From NCBI GenBank assembly GCA_902810075.1, contig LR778135.1, positions 2,480,001 through 2,544,000 of the forward strand: a stretch of DNA of 64,000 bases, in the 5' to 3' direction. The stretch comes from Ruminococcaceae bacterium BL-6. GTDB taxonomy: Bacteria > Bacillota > Clostridia > Oscillospirales > Acutalibacteraceae. The position numbers were made by a program, and so were the translations under genes. Of the stretch, positions 10,053 through 19,172 are shown one piece after another. Positions within the stretch are counted from its first letter, which is position 1. Each line of letters begins with the position of its first letter. The notes beneath the pieces are model-generated. The model was not told where the DNA came from. It made no database searches and saw nothing but the letters and a program-made list of their open reading frames with translations.

Positions 10053-11207
10053 CTATCTTCCCAAGGTCTCCAGCACATAATCGGTGAATTCCCCGGCCGT
10101 GGCATCCTCTTTTCGAGTGGTTGCGGCGACCCGGCGCTCGGTAATCGTGCAGATATCCATGGCGTCATCCAGCTTCTTTTTCAGGCCGGGATAGCCGATA
10201 TGGCCGAGCATCATGCCGACCGCGCGAATCAGGCTGCTCGGGTCGGCGTATTCTCCCCTTCCCTGAGCGATCAGGTCGGGTGCCGTACCGTGAATGGCCT
10301 CGAACATCGCATATTTGTTCCCGAGGTTGGAGGATGACGCGCTCCCCAGCCCGCCCTGATGCTCGGCGGCGATATCCGTGATGATATCCCCGTACAGGTT
10401 GGGCAGCACAAAGACCTCCAGCCCCTTATTGAACGCCGGGTTCATCATTTTCGCGGCCATCGCGTCCACCAGCCGCTCCTCGACCGTGATCCCCGGATAT
10501 TCTTTTGCGGCTTCCCGGACGGCTTTCACAAAATTGCCGTCCGTCAGTTTCACGATGTTCGCCTTGGTGACCACCGTCACGTTCTTTTTCCCGTTGTTTT
10601 TGGCGAATTCAAAAGCCGCGCGGGCAATGCGTTCGCTGCCCTGCTTCGTCTGCACGCGGAAATCGACCGCGAGATCGCCGTTCACCTGAATCCCCTTGTC
10701 GCCCCAGATATATTCTCCCTCGATATTCTCGCGGAAGAAAGTCCAGTCGATCCCTTTGGAAGGGATCCGGATCGGGCGGACCGCCGCGAAAAGATCGAGC
10801 CCCCGGCGCAGGAGGCTGTTCGCGCTCACGAGATTTGGCCAGGGATCCGAGGCCCGCGGCGTAACCATCGGCCCTTTCAGGATAACGTTGCATTTTTTGA
10901 TCTCCTCAAAAATCTCGGGGGGCAGGGATTCCCGCCTTGCCGCACGGTTTTCGATCGTCATCCCCTCGATGACCCGTATCTCGATGTGCCCGCTGTCAAG
11001 CTCTGTCTGAATCAGGCTTCGCAGGACGCGCAGCGCCTGCTTCATTAGAATAGGCCCCACTCCGTCGCCCGGCAGGATGCCGATCACGATTTTATCGAGC
11101 GCTTTGAAATCGGTGAATTCGTTTGTTTCCTTCATGCGGGATACCCGCGCCAGATCCTGTTCAATCAGCTCGCCAAATTTTTTCGTGGCGTTATTGATGT
11201 CTTCCAA
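10053..11207 (-). CDS. Isocitrate/isopropylmalate-type beta-decarboxylating dehydrogenase
   Basis: Member of the isocitrate/isopropylmalate dehydrogenase superfamily, 384 residues, first gene of the leftward cit operon. It has the glycine-rich start ILPGDGVGP, a substrate block SANSLLRRGLDLFAAVRP that matches the S-x-N-x2-L-R pattern of isocitrate-type enzymes, FRENIEGEYIW with the catalytic Tyr, the catalytic Lys in VTKANIVK and the metal aspartates near GDIITDIAAE. HGTAPDLI carries Asp at the position that favours NAD over NADP. I choose TTG 11207 as the start because AGGAGGG lies 8 bases before it; an ATG at 11258 in the same frame has no clear ribosome site and would add 17 residues. Likely product: oxidation of isocitrate or a homologue. 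The exact substrate is open. Confidence 0.85.
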   Translation of the reverse strand: MEDINNATKKFGELIEQDLARVSRMKETNEFTDFKALDKIVIGILPGDGVGPILMKQALRVLRSLIQTELDSGHIEIRVIEGMTIENRAARRESLPPEIFEEIKKCNVILKGPMVTPRASDPWPNLVSANSLLRRGLDLFAAVRPIRIPSKGIDWTFFRENIEGEYIWGDKGIQVNGDLAVDFRVQTKQGSERIARAAFEFAKNNGKKNVTVVTKANIVKLTDGNFVKAVREAAKEYPGITVEERLVDAMAAKMMNPAFNKGLEVFVLPNLYGDIITDIAAEHQGGLGSASSSNLGNKYAMFEAIHGTAPDLIAQGRGEYADPSSLIRAVGMMLGHIGYPGLKKKLDDAMDICTITERRVAATTRKEDATAGEFTDYVLETLGR

Positions 11208-11494
11208 TTGATTAACCCTCCTAAGCAGATCCGTGATGCTTCCATCAAGGTCCAACATTTTTCACTTTTAAAGTCCGATCCGTATATACAAATTTCATAG
11301 AGACATCGGGATTTTAAAACCTAAAAATTGGGCACAATTCACTATAATTATCTTAAAGGAAAAACAGCTTTAAGTAAAATGCTTATTTGGGTATGAAGGG
11401 TATAAACCAAATTACATAAATATTTTTTCCGATTCCCCTGCTTGTTGACAGAATTGCACGAATGTGGTACCTTGCTGGAAAGGGGGTATGCAAA
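11208..11494. promoter_or_regulatory. Divergent control region between the cit operon and the LysR gene
   Basis: AT-rich, 287 bases. An imperfectly conserved short inverted repeat ATTG-GGCA-CAAT occurs at 11327-11338, near the expected leftward promoter (minus-strand TAAGAT/TATAGT-like boxes around 11340-11365). A related word, ATTGCACGAAT, lies at 11453-11463 inside the lysR promoter. LysR regulators often bind ATT/CAAT-type inverted repeats and control a divergent operon, so this is the probable site of citrate-responsive control. The site assignment is inference. Confidence 0.5.
11445..11473 (+). promoter_or_regulatory. Sigma-A promoter of the LysR gene
   Basis: TTGACA at 11445-11450 and TACCTT at 11468-11473 with a 17-base spacer, followed by AAGGGGG and the ATG at 11495. 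Transcription would start about 14 bases before the start codon, so the leader is very short. Confidence 0.6.
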
Positions 11495-12481
11495 ATGGAT
11501 ATGCAGCAGCTGGTCTACATCTGTACCGTGGCGGAATACCAAAGCATCACGAAGGCCGCGAACTCGCTCTATATTTCACAACCGGCCCTGAGCCATTTTA
11601 TCTCCAAAGTGGAAGGGCAGCTGGGTGTGCAGCTTTTCGACCGCTCCACCTCGCCGCTCTCCCTCACCTTTGCCGGCGAGCAATATCTGAAGTATGCCCG
11701 GCAGATTCTGATGATGGCGAACAATATGTCCAAAGAGCTGGCCGACATTTCAAAAAACAGGAAGGGCCGGATCCGGGTCGGCTTTCCGTTTGAACGATGC
11801 ACTTATATGCTGCCGCTGATTTTGCCCCGCTACCGAAAAAAGTTTCCCGGCATCGACGTCCAGATCTCTTCCTGCAAAGGCGATAAATTGGTGGATGGGA
11901 TTCTGAAAGGGCAGCTCGATTTTGCGATTCTTCCTTTCCAGAACGACAATAAGAAAGGCAGGGACAAAAAGAATGAAATGAACCTGGCGACACGGCGCAT
12001 TTACAGCGAGGAGCTGTTCCTCGTAGCCGCCAAAAACGTCGTGAGGCCGGAATATCTGGCCGACGGCAATCCCGATGCGGTAGATCTCAGTAAAATAAAA
12101 GACCTTCCGTTCATTTTTCTCACAAAGGGACACGCGCTCCGGACTTTCCTCGACCTTCTCTTCGATTTTTATAAAATCAAGCCGAATGTCTTTATGGAAA
12201 TAGACAGCAACGTATGCGCCTGCCGCCTTGCGTCGGCGGGGATAGGCGTGACGATTGTACCAGCCATGACCATCGAGCTGGCCAAATGTGATGCCGAAGT
12301 GGATATTTATTCTCTCGCGAGACAGCCCGTCAGATGGGATATTCTGGCCCTTTACCGCAAGGACGCTTATCTCAGCGAGGCGGAAGAGTCTTTTTTCGAA
12401 ATTGCGGGTGAGGTATTCTCACAGATGTCGTTTCTTCGAAATCACAGGGGAAACAGCCGAATGAACACCGAGACGGGCTGA
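11495..12481 (+). CDS. LysR-family transcriptional regulator
   Basis: Probable regulator of the tricarboxylate island, 328 residues. The N-terminal winged helix-turn-helix (about 1-60) reads SITKAANSLYISQPALSHFI; the C-terminal part is the usual two-lobed effector-binding domain (GRIRVGFPFERCTYMLPL onward). ATG 11495 follows AAGGGGG by 8 bases; an ATG at 11488 is out of frame. It is transcribed away from the cit operon, the classic LysR arrangement, and the aconitase and carriers follow it downstream. The effector is probably citrate or a related acid. A perfect terminator follows the stop. Confidence 0.9.
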   Translation: MDMQQLVYICTVAEYQSITKAANSLYISQPALSHFISKVEGQLGVQLFDRSTSPLSLTFAGEQYLKYARQILMMANNMSKELADISKNRKGRIRVGFPFERCTYMLPLILPRYRKKFPGIDVQISSCKGDKLVDGILKGQLDFAILPFQNDNKKGRDKKNEMNLATRRIYSEELFLVAAKNVVRPEYLADGNPDAVDLSKIKDLPFIFLTKGHALRTFLDLLFDFYKIKPNVFMEIDSNVCACRLASAGIGVTIVPAMTIELAKCDAEVDIYSLARQPVRWDILALYRKDAYLSEAEESFFEIAGEVFSQMSFLRNHRGNSRMNTETG

Positions 12482-12520
12482 TGAACCGGCAGGCAGCCGC
12501 GCCACGGCAGACGATTCAAA

Positions 12521-12556
12521 AGATACCCGGGCTCCAAAGTTGGAGCCCGGGTATCT
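12521..12556 (+). terminator. Intrinsic terminator after the LysR gene
   Basis: A perfect 16-base stem (arms 12521-12536 and 12541-12556, GATACCCGGGCTCCA on the left) closes a 4-base AAGT loop and is followed by a TATTTTTTT run. Strong rho-independent terminator for the LysR transcript. Confidence 0.9.
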
Positions 12557-12573
12557 TATTTTTTTCGCGGAAT

Positions 12574-12610
12574 AGCGTCTGTGTCCCTGTTCCACAGGGA
12601 CACAGACGCT
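12574..12610. repeat. Perfect 17-base palindrome with a 3-base loop
   Basis: Arms 12574-12590 and 12594-12610 (AGCGTCTGTGTCCCTGT and its reverse complement) around TCC. It has no adjacent T-run (a short one starts about 10 bases later), and it directly follows a good terminator, so a second terminator is unlikely. The GGGACACAGACGCT word resembles REP-like palindromes linked to RAYT transposases; that comparison is from memory. Function unknown. Confidence 0.55.
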
Positions 12611-12936
12611 TCCATATGCTTTTTTCTGTATGGATCTCATGATTCATTTTGCATCTGTAACTTAAAAGCTGTCCTGTTTTATTATTGTGCATTATTCACA
12701 TATAAAATAGACTGGTTTTAATCTTTTTGACATACTCGATTGCCCTTTCGGCCCTGTTATACAATTTTATCTATATTGCCCATATCAATATTGGCATTTT
12801 ACAAAAATTATAGTGATGCTATGATAAAGCCAGTTGTTACAAATTGCACAATCTTGGGCACTTTTCACGAAAGATTCCAAGCTCGATCAGGAACTGCTTG
12901 TAAAATCATTTTAAATAACGGAGGGAATTACTTTTC

Positions 12937-14880
12937 ATGCCAGACAATCTGATTCGAAAAATCATCCGCAAGCATCTGACCTCTCCGGCAGAACTGGTGC
13001 CGGGAGAAGAAATCCATCTCAAAATAGACCAGACGCTGACACATGATATCACGGGCGTGATGTCATACCTCGCGTTTGAAGCGCTCCATCTTCCGCGCGT
13101 CCGCACGGAATGCTCCGTGAGCTATCTGGACCACAATCTTCTGTATGTCGACAATAAGACGCCGGACGATCATATTTTTCTTCAGTCCATTGCAAAGAAA
13201 TACGGGCTGTACCTTTCGCGCCCGGGCAACGGCATCTGTCATTCTGTCCATTATTCCCGCTTCGGCATCCCGGGCAAAACGCTGCTGGGGACGGACAGCC
13301 ACACGCCGACGAGCGGCGCGATCGGCATGCTGGCAATCGGCGCGGGCGGAATGGACGTGGCGGTCGCCATGGCGGGCTTCCCCATGCGGCTGAAAATGCC
13401 CGCGGTCATCCGGGTCAATCTGATCAATCGGCTGAGGCCCGGCAGCTCCGCCAAGGATGTCGCGCTTGAAATGCTGCGGCGTTTCACCGTAAAAGGCGGG
13501 CTCGGCAAGGTTTTCGAGTACACCGGAGAAGGGGTCAAAACGCTTGAAGTGCCGGAACGCGGCACGATCGCGAACATGGGCGCGGAAATGGGCGCGACCA
13601 CATCCATCTTCCCGGCGGACGAGGTGGTTCGCAAATTCTTTGCGGCGCAGGGCCGCGAAAAGGATTTCGTTCCGATGAGCGCCGACGAAGGCTGTGAGTA
13701 CGACGAGGAAATCACGCTTGATCTTTCCAAAATCGAGCCTTTGGTCGCATGCCCCGACATGCCCGACAACGTAAAGACGATCCCGGAGGTTCACGATATC
13801 CCGGTTCAGCAGGTCTATATCGGAAGCTGCACCAACGCCTCCTATGCCGATATCAAAAAGGCGGCCCTGGTCCTGAAGGGCAAAACGGTGAACGATAACG
13901 TCAGCCTGACGGTTTCGGTGGCAACGCGCCAGACTTTCCGGCAGCTGCTGAAAGAGGGCGTCATCACCGACCTGGTCGACTCGGGCGCCAGGATCACGGA
14001 GATCGCCTGCGGGGCGTGCCCGGGCATCGGGCAGGCACCGCCGACGGGCGGCGTTTCGGTCCGCACTTCCAACCGGAATTTCAAGGGCAGAGGAGGCACA
14101 GCCGACGCGAAGCTATATCTGGTGAGCCCGGAGGTGGCGGCCGCGACCGCCATCACCGGCTTCATCACCGATCCCGCGGATATCCTGGGCGATCTTTCCG
14201 CACTCGGTGAAATCAGGGAACCGGCGAATTACCCGATCGACGACACGATGATTATCGCGCCTCCCCCCGACGGCAGCAACGTCAAGGTGATCCGGGGGCC
14301 GAATATCAAGCCGCTGCCGATCAATACGCCGCCCGCGGAGCGGATCAAAGCGAAAATCAGCCTGAAGGCGGGCGACAATATCTCGACAGACGATATTACC
14401 CCGGGCAGCGCGCAATTCTCTTCCATGCGTTCGAATATCCCGCTGATCGCCCAGTATGCATTCAGCCGCTACGACCCGGATTTCGTATCGCGCGCCAAGG
14501 AATTCGGCACGAGCATCATTGTCGGCGGGGAGAACTACGGCCAGGGCTCCAGCCGAGAACACGCGGCGATCTGCCCGATGTATCTGGGCGTGAAGGCCGT
14601 CATCGCAAAGTCCATAGCCCGCATCCATAAAAACAACCTGATCAACCACGGCGTAATCCCCCTTCTGTTTCAGGATCCGGCGGATTACGACGGCCTCTCG
14701 CTCGGGGACGAGTTGGAAATCGACGATTCGAACAGCCAGATCAGAGCCAGAAAGGTCACCATCCGCAACCTGACGAAAGGGACGTCGTTCCGCACAAAAT
14801 TGGATCTGAGCGATATTGAAATCGAGATCATCCTCAGCGGAGGGCAGCTTTCTTACATCAAGAAGCAGAAGGAGGCATAA
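12937..14880 (+). CDS. acnA: Aconitate hydratase
   Basis: Aconitase of 647 residues, the size of the clostridial/mitochondrial-like enzymes, interconverting citrate, cis-aconitate and isocitrate through a [4Fe-4S] cluster. Cluster ligands are visible: GSCTN (Cys near 296) and CGACPG (Cys near 358 and 361). GTDSHTPTSG near 118 and the swivel-domain signature GGENYGQGSSREHAA near 527 are also canonical. ATG 12937 follows GGAGGG at good spacing. It is the first rightward structural gene after the LysR gene and is followed by two carboxylate carriers. Homoaconitase-type activity cannot be excluded by eye, but the motifs favour aconitase. Confidence 0.92.
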   Translation: MPDNLIRKIIRKHLTSPAELVPGEEIHLKIDQTLTHDITGVMSYLAFEALHLPRVRTECSVSYLDHNLLYVDNKTPDDHIFLQSIAKKYGLYLSRPGNGICHSVHYSRFGIPGKTLLGTDSHTPTSGAIGMLAIGAGGMDVAVAMAGFPMRLKMPAVIRVNLINRLRPGSSAKDVALEMLRRFTVKGGLGKVFEYTGEGVKTLEVPERGTIANMGAEMGATTSIFPADEVVRKFFAAQGREKDFVPMSADEGCEYDEEITLDLSKIEPLVACPDMPDNVKTIPEVHDIPVQQVYIGSCTNASYADIKKAALVLKGKTVNDNVSLTVSVATRQTFRQLLKEGVITDLVDSGARITEIACGACPGIGQAPPTGGVSVRTSNRNFKGRGGTADAKLYLVSPEVAAATAITGFITDPADILGDLSALGEIREPANYPIDDTMIIAPPPDGSNVKVIRGPNIKPLPINTPPAERIKAKISLKAGDNISTDDITPGSAQFSSMRSNIPLIAQYAFSRYDPDFVSRAKEFGTSIIVGGENYGQGSSREHAAICPMYLGVKAVIAKSIARIHKNNLINHGVIPLLFQDPADYDGLSLGDELEIDDSNSQIRARKVTIRNLTKGTSFRTKLDLSDIEIEIILSGGQLSYIKKQKEA

Positions 14881-15102
14881 CGTTTCTCCAATTTCGCCGA
14901 AAGAATTTCAGCGATCTTTACCATGGAAATAAAATAATTTTTCCAATAGCGAAACTGCCGCCAGGCCGCCTTGTGAAATATTGCGTTATCCGAACGAATT
15001 TTCAAGGAAGGGAAAGGAGGAAAAGGGACCGGCGGCGCGTTTCATGATCGTTCTACTCCAAAGTCTTCCTATTGAAAAATAATTTTGAGGAGGAGATTTT
15101 TT

Positions 15103-16461
15103 ATGGCGGATGCTGGAGAGGAGAAGTCTTTATCTTACCGATTTTTTCATTACGAGCTGAACGGCGTTCCGGTTTATCTTTTTATAGGTCTCGCAGTTCC
15201 GGTAATCCTCGGCATTTATACACAATCCTTAACCAAAGACATGCTGTCCACCTTAGCCATACTTTTTGTATTGGGCATGATCTTCATGGAGGTTGGGAAG
15301 CGCCTTCCGATCTGGAACAATTGGTTCGGCGGCGGCAGTATGATGGCAATCATGTTCCCGTCTTTTATGGTCTTCATGAAATGGCTGCCACAAAAATATG
15401 TGGAGTCGATCACCACGTTCTACGACGGCATCGGCTTTTTACAGCTGTATGTAGGGCTGCTTATGGTAGGCGGACTGCTTTCCGTCGATAAGGATATCCT
15501 GCTTAAAACCCTGGCGCGCTGCGGCCCCGTATTCCTCGGAACCATTCTTTGCGCCGGCTTGTTTGGAATGATAGGCGGCAGCCTTATGGGGATGGACTTG
15601 GGAAAAATCTTTTCTTACTATGTCCTTCCCAACCTCGGCGGAGGAAACGGCGCGGGCGCCGTGCCCATGAGCGAAATCTTTCAGCGGGTAACGGGCATTT
15701 CGAAAGATAAATATTATCCCGTCGCGCTTGCGATACTGACGCTGGGAAGTACGATCGCCCTGATCCTGGGAGTCATTCTCAGCCGTCTGGGCAAGACTTT
15801 CCCGAACTTGGCCAGCGATGGAACACAACTGCTTCGCCATTTGGGCAAAGAAGGAGACAAAGTTCAGGAAGCAAGCGAAAAGGCTAAATCAAAGGCAGAG
15901 GTAAAGCCTTCTCCGACCGATATTGCGGCGGGCTTTGTCATTACAGGCGGGTTTTATGCCTTGGCGTGCTTTGTCGGCGGATATCTTCTTCCCGACATAG
16001 GGGGAGTTATTATCCATCCTTATGCCTACTTAGTCGTTTTTCTAACGATTGCCAAAATTCTGGGGATCATCCCGGAACATTTCTGCGCGGGGGTCAGGTA
16101 TCTTTCCAAATTCGTGACGGAGAAAATGGGGCCGATGTGCTTTGCCGGAATGGGCATCGCCATTACCGATTTCGGAGAATTCGTAAATGCGCTCACCCCG
16201 CAGACTTTCTTTGTCACGTTTATGATCATCATCGGGGTTGCTCTTGGTGCTGGGCTGCTCGGCCAGCTGGTCGGGTTCTATCCCATCGACTCTTCCATCA
16301 TCGTGGGCCTTTGCTGTGCGAACCGAGGCGGAAGCGCAGATGTCGTACTGCTGAGCGCCACAGATCGCCTGGAGCTTATGCCGTATGCGGTTGTGCTTTC
16401 ACGAATTGGCGGGGCCATCGTTCTGGCTTTGTCCAGCGCGATATTTGCAGTGTATTTCTAA
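15103..16461 (+). CDS. 2-hydroxycarboxylate transporter family carrier (CitS/CimH-like)
   Basis: Membrane carrier for citrate, malate or a related hydroxy acid, 452 residues, probably Na+ or H+ symport or precursor/product exchange. Two family motifs mark the re-entrant loops: GGGNGAGAVPMSEIF near residue 187 and CCANRGGSADVVLLSA near 408. The middle contains a polar loop (SEKAKSKAEVKPSPTD), as in CitS homologues. ATG 15103 is chosen because GAGGAGGAGA lies 7 bases upstream; an in-frame TTG at 15085 overlaps that site. It is placed directly after the aconitase. The preferred substrate is not readable from sequence. Confidence 0.9.
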   Translation: MADAGEEKSLSYRFFHYELNGVPVYLFIGLAVPVILGIYTQSLTKDMLSTLAILFVLGMIFMEVGKRLPIWNNWFGGGSMMAIMFPSFMVFMKWLPQKYVESITTFYDGIGFLQLYVGLLMVGGLLSVDKDILLKTLARCGPVFLGTILCAGLFGMIGGSLMGMDLGKIFSYYVLPNLGGGNGAGAVPMSEIFQRVTGISKDKYYPVALAILTLGSTIALILGVILSRLGKTFPNLASDGTQLLRHLGKEGDKVQEASEKAKSKAEVKPSPTDIAAGFVITGGFYALACFVGGYLLPDIGGVIIHPYAYLVVFLTIAKILGIIPEHFCAGVRYLSKFVTEKMGPMCFAGMGIAITDFGEFVNALTPQTFFVTFMIIIGVALGAGLLGQLVGFYPIDSSIIVGLCCANRGGSADVVLLSATDRLELMPYAVVLSRIGGAIVLALSSAIFAVYF

Positions 16462-16566
16462 AAGAATAATTTCGCGATGTCTGTTATGTCTTCAAAAGAG
16501 GAGGGCTTACTAAATTAGTCACAGATCCGAAAATGGGTCAAAAAATATTTGGGAGGAGTAATTTGA

Positions 16567-17847
16567 ATGTCAGCAAGTTTAGGCATCGTATCCTTAATCG
16601 CGCTTATCGTGGCGATTGCAGTCGGCTGTATCTGGAAAAGCAACGTGGGGATCGCTTCCATCGGCCTTGCCGTGATCATCAGCCTGATCTACGGGGTCAA
16701 GGAAAAGGTCATTATCGATGGGTTCAGCGGCTCCCTGTTCGTCACGATGGCGGGCGTTACATACCTTTTCGGCATGCTGATCCAGAACGGGACGCTGGAT
16801 AAGATCGCAAAGATGTTTGTTTCGGTCTCCGTCAACCGCTCCGTCTGGTTCATCCCCGTCGTCATCTACTGTCTCGGCTTTATTCTGTCCGCAATCGGGC
16901 CGGGCTCCATCCCGAACCTGGCGATCATCCCCGTGCTGGCCGTGCCGATCGCGTTTTCGGCGGGCTACAATCCGCTCATGCTCGCGCTGATCGGGGAAGC
17001 CGGATGCTTCGGCGGCAGGCTGACGCCGATCACGCCGGAAGGCCTTTTGGTGATGAACCTGCTGGCAAAGCAGAAGGTCAGCGACAACCTGTTCCCCATC
17101 TGGCTCTGCATGTTCGTTTCTTCCCTGGTTCTCGCCGCCCTCGCCTATGTTTATTATAAGGGCTGGAAAATCGAGAAGGTCGAAAAGCAGGAAACAAATC
17201 TGCAGCAGGAAAAAATCCGGTTCAACAGGAGCCAGGTGATTTCCCTGATCGGAGTAGTCATCATGATCGTCTGCAGCCTCGTTCTCAAAAGGAACGTCGG
17301 CCTGGTTTCGTTCCTCGTAGGTACGGTCATTCTGCTCTTCGGCGTCGCGGATGAGAACGTGAGCATCAAAAAAGTCCCGTGGGGCGTGCTGCTGGACGTT
17401 CTGGGGGTCGGCATGCTGATGAATATCATCGTGGAGTCGGGGGGAATCGACACCCTTACCACCGCGCTGAGCTCCGTCATGAACTCGGCCACCGCCAGTG
17501 CAATCATGGGCCTGACGGGAGGCATCATGTCGTTCTTCAGTTCGGGCCTCGGCGTCGTATTCCCGACGCTGGTTCCTACCGTCAGCGGGATTGCCGCTCA
17601 CTTAAACGGCGCCGTTTCCCCGATTGAACTGGCGGCCGCAGCCGTCATCGGCGGAACCATGACGGGCGTATGCCCGATCTCCACCGCCGGCGCGCTGGCG
17701 ATGGGGGCGCTTTCCACTCAGCCGGGTTCGGAGAAAAAATACGACATCAACAAGGTTTTCGTCGAATACTGGGTCTGGGCTTTCGTCGCCCTCGTCATCG
17801 TGTTTGTGCTCGGAGTCACCGGCGTTTACCGCCTGATCTGCGCCTGA
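16567..17847 (+). CDS. MatC/DASS-type dicarboxylate-tricarboxylate carrier (IT superfamily)
   Basis: Second carboxylate carrier, 426 residues, about eleven membrane segments with inverted-repeat topology. The segment GPGSIPNLAIIPVLAVPIAF near 115 and GGTMTGVCPISTAGA near 360 match the MatC N-terminal and SLC13/CitMHS-type carriers. ATG 16567 is preceded by GGGAGGAG. It is unrelated to the 2HCT carrier beside it. E. coli has a carrier of the broader group (YbhI) next to YbhJ, which mirrors this island. A malonate, succinate or tricarboxylate substrate is possible. Confidence 0.85.
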   Translation: MSASLGIVSLIALIVAIAVGCIWKSNVGIASIGLAVIISLIYGVKEKVIIDGFSGSLFVTMAGVTYLFGMLIQNGTLDKIAKMFVSVSVNRSVWFIPVVIYCLGFILSAIGPGSIPNLAIIPVLAVPIAFSAGYNPLMLALIGEAGCFGGRLTPITPEGLLVMNLLAKQKVSDNLFPIWLCMFVSSLVLAALAYVYYKGWKIEKVEKQETNLQQEKIRFNRSQVISLIGVVIMIVCSLVLKRNVGLVSFLVGTVILLFGVADENVSIKKVPWGVLLDVLGVGMLMNIIVESGGIDTLTTALSSVMNSATASAIMGLTGGIMSFFSSGLGVVFPTLVPTVSGIAAHLNGAVSPIELAAAAVIGGTMTGVCPISTAGALAMGALSTQPGSEKKYDINKVFVEYWVWAFVALVIVFVLGVTGVYRLICA

Positions 17848-18122
17848 TCTGTAACAGGGCGATAACACTTAGCTTTGCCGTTGGATTATGAGTTCACGGA
17901 TTTTGACCGGAAATTTTTAAACGGGATTCAAATCATGCGCATATGGCCTACGAAGGATCTGAGCAGACAGCAGCGGCGGCAGGACCGTTGCGCCCGCGCG
18001 GGTTTCGATAGGCCATCGCTTTTCGGAAGACGGTTCCCGGGGCGCGAAGCCGCGGGGCTGTACCGCAAAATTTGTTGCATTTTCTGTGAATAGAATTTAT
18101 ACAAAATGAAAGGATGGTCCAT

Positions 18123-19172
18123 ATGAGTTTCGCATATGTCGGCTGCCGGACGACAAAGGAAAGGAACGCGCGGGGGAAAGGGCTGAAGGTATACCGCGTC
18201 GACCACAAAACGATCGAGTGGCAGGAAATCCAGCTGGTCGAAAATATCGAAAACCCGTCCTACCAGTGTTTCGACCGGAGCGGGAATTTCCTGTATACAG
18301 TGCACGGGGACAAGGAATTTGTCAGCGCCTATCGGATCGACCGGGCGACCGGAAAGCTGAAGTTCCTGAACTCCGCCAAGGCGGGCGGGAAAAACCCCGT
18401 CTTCCTTTCGGTGGACAAGACGAACCGCTACTGCTTTGTCGCTACCCTGCAGGGAGGAAAAGTTTCCACCCTTGTGAGGAACGACGACGGAAGCCTCTCC
18501 GACCCCATTCACGAAGCGGTCATCCCGGGGAACGGCGAAGGGGCCGTCTCTCTTCCCCATCAGTGCATTCCGGACCGGAGCCAATCCTTCCTTTTCGTTC
18601 CCGCCCAGGGCCGCGCCACCGGATTCGGCCAGACGAATGTTTTCCGGATCGAAGCGGACGGATCCCTCACGCTGACATGCCGGGTCGCTTCCCGCAAGCT
18701 TGACGAGCCGCGCCATGTCGCGATCCATGGAAACAACCACTATGTCTATCAGGTCAACGAAAAGGGAAACAACGTGACCTTCAGCTATTTTGACGAGAAA
18801 ACAGGCACCCTCGAACCCAAACAGATTCTCCCCTCCCTGCCCGACACCTACACCGGGGAAGGCCAGGCCAGCGAGATCATCCTGCACCCGAACAACCGGT
18901 TCGTATATTGTTCCAACCGCATCCACGACAGCATTGCGACCTACTCCGTTAATCCGTTCACGGGGTATCTGCACTGCGTGGGATTCACCGAAACGCTCGG
19001 CAAGACGCCGCGTTTCCTCACGACGGACCCCGCCGGAAAACTCCTCTATGCTGCGAACGAGGACAGCGATACGATCGTTGCTTTCCGAATTGATCCGGAA
19101 ACGGGTATCCCGCGTTATGCGGGACGCACGCTCCAAACGGAAAGCCCGGTCTGTATTCTCTTTTCCGAATAA
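18123..19172 (+). CDS. Seven-bladed beta-propeller lactonase (YbhE/Pgl family)
   Basis: Cytoplasmic lactonase-fold protein of 349 residues. Repeats of the form S(V/A)YSVNPFTGxL, HPNNRFVYCSNR and DPAGKLLYAANEDSD recur every ~50 residues, as in 6-phosphogluconolactonase of the YbhE type and in cycloisomerase-like relatives. ATG 18123 is preferred over ATG 18114, which overlaps the AAAGGA ribosome site. No pentose-phosphate gene lies nearby. Its neighbours are tricarboxylate genes, so it may hydrolyse a tricarboxylate lactone (isocitrate or hydroxycitrate lactone) rather than 6-phosphogluconolactone; that is inference. The preceding 275-base gap shows nothing I recognise. Confidence 0.85.
   Translation: MSFAYVGCRTTKERNARGKGLKVYRVDHKTIEWQEIQLVENIENPSYQCFDRSGNFLYTVHGDKEFVSAYRIDRATGKLKFLNSAKAGGKNPVFLSVDKTNRYCFVATLQGGKVSTLVRNDDGSLSDPIHEAVIPGNGEGAVSLPHQCIPDRSQSFLFVPAQGRATGFGQTNVFRIEADGSLTLTCRVASRKLDEPRHVAIHGNNHYVYQVNEKGNNVTFSYFDEKTGTLEPKQILPSLPDTYTGEGQASEIILHPNNRFVYCSNRIHDSIATYSVNPFTGYLHCVGFTETLGKTPRFLTTDPAGKLLYAANEDSDTIVAFRIDPETGIPRYAGRTLQTESPVCILFSE

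Larger units (their letters stand above)
12482..12936. other. 455-base intergenic region: terminator, palindrome and acnA promoter
   Basis: No gene is seen. In order it holds the lysR terminator (12521-12556), a second perfect palindrome (12574-12610), then an AT-rich stretch. A candidate acnA promoter is TTTACA at 12798-12803 and TATGAT at 12820-12825 (16-base spacer). The word ATTGCACAAT at 12843-12852 resembles the inverted repeat seen near the cit and lysR promoters. Confidence 0.6.

Noticed and set aside
12574..12610. Second terminator after the LysR gene
   Set aside because: Perfect stem, but no adjacent T-run and the transcript should already end at 12521-12556; kept as a repeat.
14881..15102. 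Riboswitch in the leader of the 2HCT carrier gene
   Set aside because: I see no conserved riboswitch core or terminator pair in these 222 bases.
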